From an uncultured Odoribacter sp. (lineage in GTDB: Bacteria > Bacteroidota > Bacteroidia > Bacteroidales > Marinifilaceae), in the NCBI GenBank assembly GCA_900541415.1, contig UQJP01000025.1, positions 1 through 58,442 of the forward strand: DNA of 58,442 nucleotides. Reading direction: 5' to 3'. Under the pieces are notes generated by a model. The model saw nothing but the letters and a program-made list of their open reading frames with translations, was not told the origin of the DNA and did not search any database. The translations under genes and the position numbers were made by a program. Every line of letters starts with the position of its first letter. Position 1 is the first letter of the stretch. Shown here piece by piece: positions 44,001 to 50,664 of the stretch.

Positions 44001-44053
44001 ACACTTCCTAAAAAAATCAACCCTTTTCCAATCATATGATTTTCGTTTATCAT
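41018..44053 (-). CDS. SusC-family TonB-dependent outer-membrane transporter
   Basis: A 1011-residue importer of oligosaccharides powered by TonB. It has a signal peptide (to VFGQG) and a carboxypeptidase-like regulatory domain (VSGTVSEKGTGEPVIGATILI, about 30-110). The TonB-box region DEVVVVGYG is followed by a plug domain with the SusC motif SPLYVVDGM and DASATAIYGSRGANGVI, then a 22-strand barrel ending at the C-terminal Leu. The first ATG at 44053 is given; an internal ATG at 44035 would also give a complete signal peptide. First gene of the locus. No anti-sigma-binding N-terminal domain is present, so it is not of the sigma/anti-sigma-controlled type. Confidence 0.95.
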   Translation of the reverse strand: MINENHMIGKGLIFLGSVLLLAGTVFGQGKITVSGTVSEKGTGEPVIGATILIKGLQGVGTVTNIDGNYTLGNVAPDATLVFSFVGMKTVEQPVNGKKIIDVVMEEDSKLMDEVVVVGYGVQRKSDLTGAVTTLKSDELLKSPVANVANALQGKVSGVLVSANGTPGSEPEVKIRGIGTTNNSSPLYVVDGMLVNDIGFLNSHDIASMEILKDASATAIYGSRGANGVIIVTTKQGRKGKPVLSISGSEGFQVVSDRLKMADASQYATLLNEALVNSGGDPLYPDPASMGKGTNWFDEIFHIASVRDYQASLNGGSENVNYNLSVGYFQQKGVIKRSGYHRLTLRLNNDYKIGNKVVIGHNISAAFSVKNNDDPSVVGQAYRLSPVITPYNENGDFSDSQNSSTGNPLATIAYLNNSVRDDRMTGNAFLDWTIIDGLSFRTSFGFDYLNRREEIFRPKYFVSSTQKNEENELSKNWSRDFTWLWENTLTYNMTFNDIHRLNLLGGITAQERRFELLGGSGRDLFSQDKNYWYLDQTSKDTRNAVNNGYTEAIFSYLFRANYTLMERYLFTFSFRADGSSKFGPDHRWGYFPSVAAGWRVTEENFLKGKVDWLDNLKIRGSWGQIGNDKINNYRYFALVNVDPNFDAVFNGVYYPGATVTSLYNRSIHWERSEQYDVGFDLGVLNNQLTVEFDYYNRKTKDMLVTVNVPGAVGLTPVETNVGSVTNRGADFTVTWQQSIRNFNYSVRFTGTTIKNRVGNLGGTRIQKGDIGGGRLISMTEEGKSIGYFYGYRTAGIFQSQEEIDRYNAMAAQISGNPDQKYQNNVAPGDLIYQDLDGSGYVDDKDRTEIGSPIPKFIGGLGFSMDWKGIDFSFDFQGNFGNKIFNAKQIERYSGSDNWDTSFLDRWTENNKNTGVPRMTLEGNNYFVSDRYVENGSYVKLQNLELGYTFPKRMIQKIRLTKLRVFFNGNNVFYITKYHGFTPEITGSALEAGIDRTVYPVTSAYRFGLNITL

Positions 44054-44103
44054 TACTTATTGTTGTCATATAAACGAGTGAAAATCAAAGGGAGTTTCAA
44101 ATG

Positions 44104-44131
44104 AATCGGTAATAAATAATCGGTAATAAAA
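44104..44131. repeat. 14-bp tandem direct repeat upstream of susC
   Basis: aatcggtaataaat (44104-44117) is followed at once by aatcggtaataaaa (44118-44131), 13 of 14 bases identical. It lies 51-78 bases upstream of the susC start codon, where a regulator of the utilization locus would bind. No regulator gene is encoded next to the locus. Confidence 0.6.
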
Positions 44132-44502
44132 TATTTACGTTCCTTGTAGGCTCTTAAATTCTGTTAATCAAATAAATACACACAAAGGAAAATATATCCC
44201 GAACAACAACTTAAAACCCGATACGTTTCGTTGCCAGACAGTAGACGAATATCTGAATAAAAAAAGAGTTTTTCCAAGAGGACTATGGCGCGCTATGCAG
44301 AAATAAGGATTACAGGTGCTTTTAAACCATTTACCTCAAAAAAGAGTGTGATTCTCCGGAATCCGGTCAAAATCCAAGTTCAGGAAGAGAAAATATGGCT
44401 GTTGGCTCTCCGGATTTATAGGCGGATTTTCCCCGTGCCATATTCTTTTTTCAAGTCTTTATCCATTTAGAACTATATAAAACAGTACAGACTTTTTGAC
44501 AT
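44132..44502. other. Gene-free stretch upstream of the SusC promoter
   Basis: About 370 bases between the susC upstream repeat and the tRNA terminator. A 61-codon plus-strand frame (44285-44470) has no recognised family. I see no mobile element. Distant regulatory sequence is the only likely content. Confidence 0.4.
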
Positions 44503-44543
44503 AAAAAAAGAGATCAAAATACAGTATTTCAATCTCTTTTTCC
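44503..44543 (-). terminator. Hairpin after tRNA-Thr
   Basis: A two-part stem (aaaaagagat at 44505-44514 with atctcttttt at 44532-44541, and inner aaatac with gtattt) is flanked by A and T runs. It lies 14 bases past the tRNA 3' end and can work on either strand. Confidence 0.75.
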
Positions 44544-44556
44544 TTTGTAAGCACCG

Positions 44557-44629
<73 letters not shown>

Positions 44630-44765
44630 ATTAGCGGATACAAAAGTAATACTTTTTTGTGATAATAAAATCATTCCAATCAAAATTTGTAGGCTTCCCT
44701 ACATTTTTGTACGTTTGTTCTGATTAGGAATCATAAACCATTTGTTTCCTTCTCTGGCATTCAAT

Positions 44766-45152
44766 ATGAAAGATAAAAAATTCTCGGTAAAAGACAGGGT
44801 TCGCAGCTTTAAATATGCCATTCAAGGCATACGTACTCTTATCCGCAACGAACACAATGCCCGCATTCATCTGTGTGCCGCTATTTTAGCAATCGGTGCC
44901 GGCCTTTTTTTCGGGATCAGCACCGGGGAATGGATTGCCGTGGTTTTTGCGATCGGTTTTGTTTTCTCTGCCGAAGCCGTAAATTCCGCCATTGAATATA
45001 TGGCCGATGCTTTCACCACCGAGCCTCACGAACTGATTGGAAAAGCCAAAGACCTAGCCGCCGGAGCCGTGCTGCTGGCAGCCTTGACCGCAGCTGTTAT
45101 CGGCGGAATTATATTCATTCCATATCTCTGGATTTTACTGAAAACAATATGA
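44766..45152 (+). CDS. Diacylglycerol kinase (DgkA-type) integral membrane enzyme
   Basis: A 128-residue membrane protein of the prokaryotic DgkA/undecaprenol kinase family with three helices. The conserved core SAEAVNSAIEYMADAF holds the catalytic Glu of ExxNTAIE-type motifs, and RNEHNARIHLCAA precedes the first helix. It phosphorylates diacylglycerol or undecaprenol; Gram-positive-like relatives prefer undecaprenol, and the choice cannot be made here. The start is the ATG at 44766; a TTG eight codons upstream is unlikely. It overlaps the PAP2 gene by four bases (ATGA), so the kinase and the phosphatase are translationally coupled. Confidence 0.9.
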   Translation: MKDKKFSVKDRVRSFKYAIQGIRTLIRNEHNARIHLCAAILAIGAGLFFGISTGEWIAVVFAIGFVFSAEAVNSAIEYMADAFTTEPHELIGKAKDLAAGAVLLAALTAAVIGGIIFIPYLWILLKTI

Positions 45153-45703
45153 AAAAATTTGTCTTGTCCGCCCTGTTTTTCCTGATAGCTTTCCATGCTG
45201 CCCTTCCCACTAAGAGCCAACCCCGTAAAGCGATAGAAACCTCCACCGACGTATTGATGTTAGTTGCCCCGGCTGCCGGGTTCATCGGCTCGCTGGCGAT
45301 AAAAGACTATCAGGGAACCAAACAGATCGTCCTGTCGGGAGCGACCAGCCTCGCCGTGACCTATATTCTAAAATACTCCATTAAAAAAGAACGCCCGGAT
45401 CATAGCGACAAGCATTCGTTTCCTTCCGCCCATACCTCGATTGCCTTTCAGGGGGCCTCTTTTATACAAAGGCGCTATGGCTGGAAATGGGGAGCACCCG
45501 CCTATCTGCTGTCGGCCTATGTCGGGTGGGGGCGTACCTATGCGAAAAAACACGATTGGTGGGATGTGGCTGCCGGAGCAGCTATCGGCACGGCAAGCAC
45601 TTATATATTCACCCGGCCATTCGCTAAAAAACACAACCTGACTTTAGCCCCTGCCATATTCAACGGGAACTGTCCGGGATTTTACGCCTCTATTCAGTTT
45701 TAG
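45149..45703 (+). CDS. PAP2-family phosphatase
   Basis: A 184-residue exported or membrane phosphatase. The three PAP2 motifs are present: KYSIKKERPD (K-x6-RP), FPSAHTS (PSGH type, here PSAH), and WGRTYAKKHDWWDVAAG (R-x5-H-x3-D). The N-terminal segment is a signal peptide or first helix (MKKFVLSALFFLIAFHAALP). PAP2 enzymes remove phosphate from lipid phosphates such as undecaprenyl pyrophosphate, phosphatidic acid or lipid A, so it may run opposite to the kinase with which it is coupled. The last 14 bases overlap the end of pbpC on the other strand. Confidence 0.9.
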   Translation: MKKFVLSALFFLIAFHAALPTKSQPRKAIETSTDVLMLVAPAAGFIGSLAIKDYQGTKQIVLSGATSLAVTYILKYSIKKERPDHSDKHSFPSAHTSIAFQGASFIQRRYGWKWGAPAYLLSAYVGWGRTYAKKHDWWDVAAGAAIGTASTYIFTRPFAKKHNLTLAPAIFNGNCPGFYASIQF

Positions 45704-48158
45704 GCCCGTTTCCCGTATTTCTATCTGAATCTTTACCCACAATACGGAAGGTTTGCCTGAAAATATTCCCATCCTCGTCCGTCAATACTAACGCATGGAG
45801 CCCTTCGGGAAGAGCGACCTCCATTTGGTGTATCCCCTGGGTATGACCGAGATAATTCCCGTCTACATCCCAATAAATAACGGCTGAAGGCACCCGGTGA
45901 GCCGCTTCCAAAATCACTTTCTCCGGCTTGCCTCCAAAACTGCGGGGTATAAAGATTCGGGTTCCCCGCTGGGGATAAATCATTTCCATCACTTCCTGGG
46001 ACGGAGCGGCGCAATCTTTACGAAACGGAGGCAATTTCCGGTAATCGGTATGGGTACGGCAATAATACCATTCCTGCACCGGAGGAAGTATAAACCAAGG
46101 GACGATCTGCATGTTATAAACCGTTTCACAATTGGAATTTACCTGCCATCGCCCGGTAGCATCCAGATTGACCAAACGATGATAAGGGCAGATGGCTGTC
46201 CGCAAGCCGGATTCACACGCCTGAATCGTATCCACTTCCGGACAATATTCCGAAGCTCGGAATCCGCTTTTATGACATACTTTTACCAATATTAATTCTT
46301 CTGCCGGCTCATAAAAGCGTTGTGAAGTACGCAAAAGCGAAGCCACTTCAAAAAGGATCGGAGCAGCCGCGCGAGTCCCCACCAATCCTGGGCGTCCTTC
46401 TCCATCGGCATTTCCCACCCATACCCCAATGACATATTCAGCGTTCACCCCAACCGCCCAGGCATCCCGGAAACCGAAACTCGTCCCGGTTTTCCAAGAT
46501 AGATTCATCGCCGACGCAAAATTTTTCCAGCCCGCTTCCATTTCCGGCCGTTCCACATCCTGTAAAGCCTTCAGCGTTAACCAAACAGCCGAAGCCCTCA
46601 ACGGGGCATCCGCCGCCGGACAAGCCACTCCGGCAGCCCGAATGGACATCCCGCTCCCCCCTTGTTTCAGGGGAATACCTGTTTCATCCTTTCCCATTTC
46701 AGGCTCACGCCATAGGCTCAACCTCCGGTATTCGTTCGTAAAATACTGTCCGTCATTCTCATTATAGCGGCGCAGAACAGCCGCCATTCCTCCGTACATA
46801 TTGCATACATCCCATAACGAAGTTTCCGCCCCTCCCAAAATCAGGCTCAAGCCATAATGATCCGCTTCCCGGTTCAGCGAATTGATCCCCAATTGTTTCA
46901 AATCCTCATAAAAACGGCTGTAATTATAATCCCGCAACATCCTTACAAAAGGAATGTTCAACGATTGTGCCAAAGCTTTCGATGCCGGCACAGTTCCCTG
47001 AAAATCACGATTGAAATTAGAAGGTGCATATCCCCCGAAACGGGAAGGAATATCGGGAATCAACGAGTGGGGTAAAATAAAACCATTTTGTTGCATAAAA
47101 GCATATAAAGCCGGTTTTAATATGCTGCCGGAACTACGCACCGAACGGATAATATCGACCTCGTTTCCCCGGCTACCCGGCAAGGCTACGCTATTTCCCA
47201 CATAAGCCCGCACTTCCCCCGTCGGGATATGGGCCACTAAAACAGCAGCATTGTAGATATAATTATGAGCCAACAGTTTGCAGTGCCGATCGACAATCGC
47301 ACTCACCCGTTGCTGCAAATTCCGGTCGATATAAGAATGGCTCTCCCGTCCCTTCCTTTCCTGCCCGGCGAGTGCCAGCAAATGAGGAGCTACACAGGGT
47401 ATATCGTATAACTTTTCAGGTAAAGGCTCCGACAAAGCCAATTGAAAATCATCGGCAGACAATAATCCTTCGGCATTCATTTTTTTCAATAGCCCATCCC
47501 GCTTTTGTTTTAAAAGAGCATTGTTTTTCCCTGGGAAGATCAATGCCGGAGCATTCGGCAAAACGGCCAGCAACGCAGCTTCTGCCCAGCTAAGCTGTTC
47601 AGGCTGGCGGTTAAAATATTTCAAAGAAGCGGCTTTTATTCCCACGACATTCCCGCCGAACGGAGCATGGGAAGCATACATTTCCAATATCTGCCTTTTT
47701 GTATAGCTTTGCTCTAACCTTAATGTGAGCAACACCTCTTTGGCTTTTTCCCATAACGTACGGGGAGGATTCCCGCGCGAAAGCCGGATCACCTGCATCG
47801 AAAGCGTGCTTCCCCCGCTGACAATTCGCCGGGAAGACAGGTTTTGCCCCAAAGCCCTTCCCAAAGCCAGCCAATCTACTCCATTGTGCAGCATGAAGCG
47901 TTTGTCTTCAAAAACCATCACAGCCGCAGCGTATTTGGCAGGCAACCTGCCGGCTCCCCGAAAGCGTAGTTGTTCATCATCGGACACCCGGACACCCAAC
48001 ACCCGCTGGTCACGGTCTAACACCACCGTTGAATAAGAGGAGTGGAAAAGCGGGACGGGCAGAAGAAACCACCAACCTAAAAAACAGATAAAAAAAAGGA
48101 CTCCGGAGCAAAACATGATTCTCCCGAGTCCCTGATTTATCTGTCTTTTAAAGTTCAT
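45690..48158 (-). CDS. pbpC: Penicillin-binding protein 1C
   Basis: An 822-residue bifunctional peptidoglycan synthase. It has one N-terminal membrane helix (about 13-35), a GT51 glycosyltransferase domain (about 60-225) with the catalytic region FEDKRFMLHNGVDW and GGSTLSMQV, and a transpeptidase domain (about 290-570) with SILK (SxxK), SLN (SxN) and KTG in WKTGTSFGF. A C-terminal BiPBP_C domain of about 85 residues follows (GTRIFIPRSFGG). This set is PBP1C rather than PBP1A. In most genomes it is paired with an alpha-2-macroglobulin gene; none is present on either side here. It is the last gene on this strand after the PCMD operon. Confidence 0.95.
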   Translation of the reverse strand: MNFKRQINQGLGRIMFCSGVLFFICFLGWWFLLPVPLFHSSYSTVVLDRDQRVLGVRVSDDEQLRFRGAGRLPAKYAAAVMVFEDKRFMLHNGVDWLALGRALGQNLSSRRIVSGGSTLSMQVIRLSRGNPPRTLWEKAKEVLLTLRLEQSYTKRQILEMYASHAPFGGNVVGIKAASLKYFNRQPEQLSWAEAALLAVLPNAPALIFPGKNNALLKQKRDGLLKKMNAEGLLSADDFQLALSEPLPEKLYDIPCVAPHLLALAGQERKGRESHSYIDRNLQQRVSAIVDRHCKLLAHNYIYNAAVLVAHIPTGEVRAYVGNSVALPGSRGNEVDIIRSVRSSGSILKPALYAFMQQNGFILPHSLIPDIPSRFGGYAPSNFNRDFQGTVPASKALAQSLNIPFVRMLRDYNYSRFYEDLKQLGINSLNREADHYGLSLILGGAETSLWDVCNMYGGMAAVLRRYNENDGQYFTNEYRRLSLWREPEMGKDETGIPLKQGGSGMSIRAAGVACPAADAPLRASAVWLTLKALQDVERPEMEAGWKNFASAMNLSWKTGTSFGFRDAWAVGVNAEYVIGVWVGNADGEGRPGLVGTRAAAPILFEVASLLRTSQRFYEPAEELILVKVCHKSGFRASEYCPEVDTIQACESGLRTAICPYHRLVNLDATGRWQVNSNCETVYNMQIVPWFILPPVQEWYYCRTHTDYRKLPPFRKDCAAPSQEVMEMIYPQRGTRIFIPRSFGGKPEKVILEAAHRVPSAVIYWDVDGNYLGHTQGIHQMEVALPEGLHALVLTDEDGNIFRQTFRIVGKDSDRNTGNGPKTE

Positions 48159-48220
48159 CTGCTTTCAAATCTTGCCCTAAAGTTACAACAGTTCCCTGAA
48201 AGCACCAATAAACCCGGCTT

Positions 48221-49783
48221 TTAATCGAAACCTAATTCAAACTCATCGATTAACAACACACTACTGGTGCTGCCGGAAAAGTAATCTCCATATTTACTGG
48301 AAGTTGCAACGATCACAATATACTTAGGTTTACGTTCCGTGTCCCGGTATTTAATATCTATCGTGAATTTTTCATATTGTTCCACTTTCCGGCTCGTTTT
48401 AAGCTCACCGTAAGCCAATATCGTAGAGTTGTGTTCACTATAATCCACGAAAGTCGACGTCTTGGAATTGGCCTGGAACGGTTCCGACCAGTCACACAAA
48501 GCCACATAAATATGGCAGCTATCCGTTCGCCCGCTTAAATATTCATAAGGCTCTTTCACCCGGTCGATTACCCCCGGGGTATACTTATAATATCCCGTCA
48601 ATGTAGTAGGACGGCAAGTATAGGGAATGCCGAAATTAAGTTTAGCATTCAGCCCGTCTAATCCGCCAAAAGTCCCGGTATAAATGCTCCCGGCAGCAAA
48701 TTTCACGGCAGCATACACAGAAGCCAATCTGGCTGCTGAACCACTTTTTACATCTGTCTTTTCCTCGGTAGTCGGGTTAAAACCGAAGCTCGCCCCACCC
48801 TTGTTTCCGGTGTCCCAAACGGTGATACCCTCCACTCCGGGACAAACAGCCTTGCCCGACAAGTACCACGAATCAAAATTCATATAGGGAACCTGCTCCA
48901 TCGCTTCGGTGGTAAATTCTTTTTCCTCTCCGGTCTCCTCTCCCACAATTCCCCGGAAAACATAAGATGTCCCCGCTTCCAATCCAGTTATTTTTGCTGA
49001 AAAGGTCTTACCGGAAATAACTGCAGCCACTTTAGTCCAGGTAGACTCTCTCGACTTCCGGTATTCGAAAGCGGCATTCCCGGAATTTCCTGCGGGCACA
49101 GTTCCGCTCAAAGTTGCCGATTTCGCCCACGCATTCGCTTCGCCCGTAATCATTGTCACAGGCCCTTCCCCTTCCGGCGTATGGAAAGCAAAAATAGTCC
49201 ACTTCTCAATCCTGCCGAAACAACTGACCAGCACCGTTTGCGAGCGGGTAAAATTGGTCAGCGTAGTAGGGTTGGGAGTATATTCCGCAATAGACGGCCC
49301 CAATTTAGCCCTTGTGATTTTTAGTTCGGAAAGCTTAGTTCCTTCCGGCATATACACCAATACGCTCCGTTCCTGCGCATTAATCACCACCTTATCCTGT
49401 CCGTCCACCTCCAAATAGTAATCAATAGGCTGCTCCGTTATCAACGTCCACTCATAATCCTGATAGGTAGACACGATGAATTTCAGCGTTTGTGATAAAT
49501 CGAGCACAGAATCCTGCTTCAATGTAGACACAGGCTCAACCGACACCTCATGCATAGTGGCAGGATCGGCTGTAATTTCCAACTTCGTCAACTTCACCCG
49601 TTTAATATCTACCGTATCCGATAAGGTCAACTCAATGGTTCTGGTCTTGGTATTCACCACACATTTCTGCTGCCCTTCGAATTCTATTTTCTGTACATTT
49701 CCATAAATCACCGGAAGAGGAACATCATTCTTTATACATCCGGCAATACTTAGCGCTAATAATAAAAATACTACTATTCTCAT
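48221..49783 (-). CDS. PCMD-domain surface lipoprotein
   Basis: A 520-residue lipoprotein (lipobox SIAGC, Cys near residue 16). The N-terminal half (about 25-205) consists of two strands-rich repeats of a bacterial surface beta-sandwich, which run EGQQKCVVNTKTRTIELTL and DGQDKVVINAQERSVLVYM. A fibronectin-like segment (about 220-290) follows, and a C-terminal PCMD (putative carbohydrate metabolism) domain, recognised by FDSWYLSGK, NKGGASFGFNPT, TGYYKYTPG and SSVLLIDEFELGFD. PCMD proteins are surface-associated in gut Bacteroidetes, probably glycan-binding. The ATG at 49783 is preferred over a GTG just upstream. Last gene of the operon, 62 bases before pbpC. Confidence 0.8.
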   Translation of the reverse strand: MRIVVFLLLALSIAGCIKNDVPLPVIYGNVQKIEFEGQQKCVVNTKTRTIELTLSDTVDIKRVKLTKLEITADPATMHEVSVEPVSTLKQDSVLDLSQTLKFIVSTYQDYEWTLITEQPIDYYLEVDGQDKVVINAQERSVLVYMPEGTKLSELKITRAKLGPSIAEYTPNPTTLTNFTRSQTVLVSCFGRIEKWTIFAFHTPEGEGPVTMITGEANAWAKSATLSGTVPAGNSGNAAFEYRKSRESTWTKVAAVISGKTFSAKITGLEAGTSYVFRGIVGEETGEEKEFTTEAMEQVPYMNFDSWYLSGKAVCPGVEGITVWDTGNKGGASFGFNPTTEEKTDVKSGSAARLASVYAAVKFAAGSIYTGTFGGLDGLNAKLNFGIPYTCRPTTLTGYYKYTPGVIDRVKEPYEYLSGRTDSCHIYVALCDWSEPFQANSKTSTFVDYSEHNSTILAYGELKTSRKVEQYEKFTIDIKYRDTERKPKYIVIVATSSKYGDYFSGSTSSVLLIDEFELGFD

Positions 49784-49789
49784 CACATA

Positions 49790-50521
49790 TTAAAGATATA
49801 TAGCTACTCCTAATCCGATTGAAAACAAATCAATTTTAAAATTGGCGGAACTCTTTTTAAACGATCCGGTATACACCTGATTCGTTTTCTGATCGGTATG
49901 CTTCATTTGTAAACCCAACACACCGACAGAAGCTTCCACGGCTGCATAATCGTTAATAAATACCGATAAGCCCGGAGAGTATATCAACCCCATCTTAAAA
50001 ATATTCTGGTAAGTTCCTTCCAAAGCATCCCCCTGCCCGTTGATATATTTCCCCTGTCCGCCCCCGAACATGAGTTTCACGTCATTAAATAACCCGAAAC
50101 GTTTACTATCCTCGATATTCATGAAAAGCCTCATGAAAATGGAGCCTGTATAAATATGCTCCAGAATATAGTAGTCCGAAATCGAAAATTGAAAATCTTC
50201 CGAAACGTTAATATCGAGATTATCCACCTTAAACAAAGAACGCTCATAGGCTAAAGTGGCTCCGACTCCCAGATCATCTTTCACCATATATCCCACGAAA
50301 GGCTTCACACTTAATTGGTATCCGCTCCCGTTCCAATTTTTTAAAACCAGGAACTTATAATTATCCTGATTGTATTCCGAATAAGAACAAGTTCCACCAA
50401 AAAACCACTGACCTTTCGGAACGAATGTCCGCTTAACGATTCCCCGTTCGAACCTCTCCCTGCCCATGCACGCAATAGCGGAGATACAACACAATAACCA
50501 TAAACAAATTATTCTTTTCAT
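49790..50521 (-). CDS. Probable outer-membrane beta-barrel protein
   Basis: A 243-residue protein with an N-terminal signal (MKRIICLWLLCCISAIACMG). The rest alternates hydrophobic and polar residues in strands of about ten: GQWFFGGTCSYSEYNQ, KPFVGYMVKDDLGVGATLAYE, KRFGLFNDVKLMFGGG, KMGLIYSPGLSVFIND and IDLFSIGLGVAIYL, ending in a C-terminal aromatic/aliphatic strand. This is the pattern of a small outer-membrane barrel of 8-10 strands. I recognise no specific family. It lies in the middle of four surface lipoprotein genes and may be an anchor or partner for them. The start at 50521 begins the signal; 16 more codons are open upstream. Confidence 0.7.
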   Translation of the reverse strand: MKRIICLWLLCCISAIACMGRERFERGIVKRTFVPKGQWFFGGTCSYSEYNQDNYKFLVLKNWNGSGYQLSVKPFVGYMVKDDLGVGATLAYERSLFKVDNLDINVSEDFQFSISDYYILEHIYTGSIFMRLFMNIEDSKRFGLFNDVKLMFGGGQGKYINGQGDALEGTYQNIFKMGLIYSPGLSVFINDYAAVEASVGVLGLQMKHTDQKTNQVYTGSFKKSSANFKIDLFSIGLGVAIYL

Positions 50522-50664
50522 AAACTTCTGATCCAGCAAACACAACACTAACTTTCCTGAATTTAACATTTATTTCAGACCCAAAACTGCCACTTTAAAC
50601 AAAATGGAGACGTATTTTCCCTTTTGTTTAAAATGGCAGACTGGTCTAATATATTTTAATCATA

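Noticed and set aside
44285..44470. 61-codon plus-strand frame upstream of the tRNA
   Set aside because: No family, no clear promoter, and it lies in the susC upstream region; not enough to call a gene.
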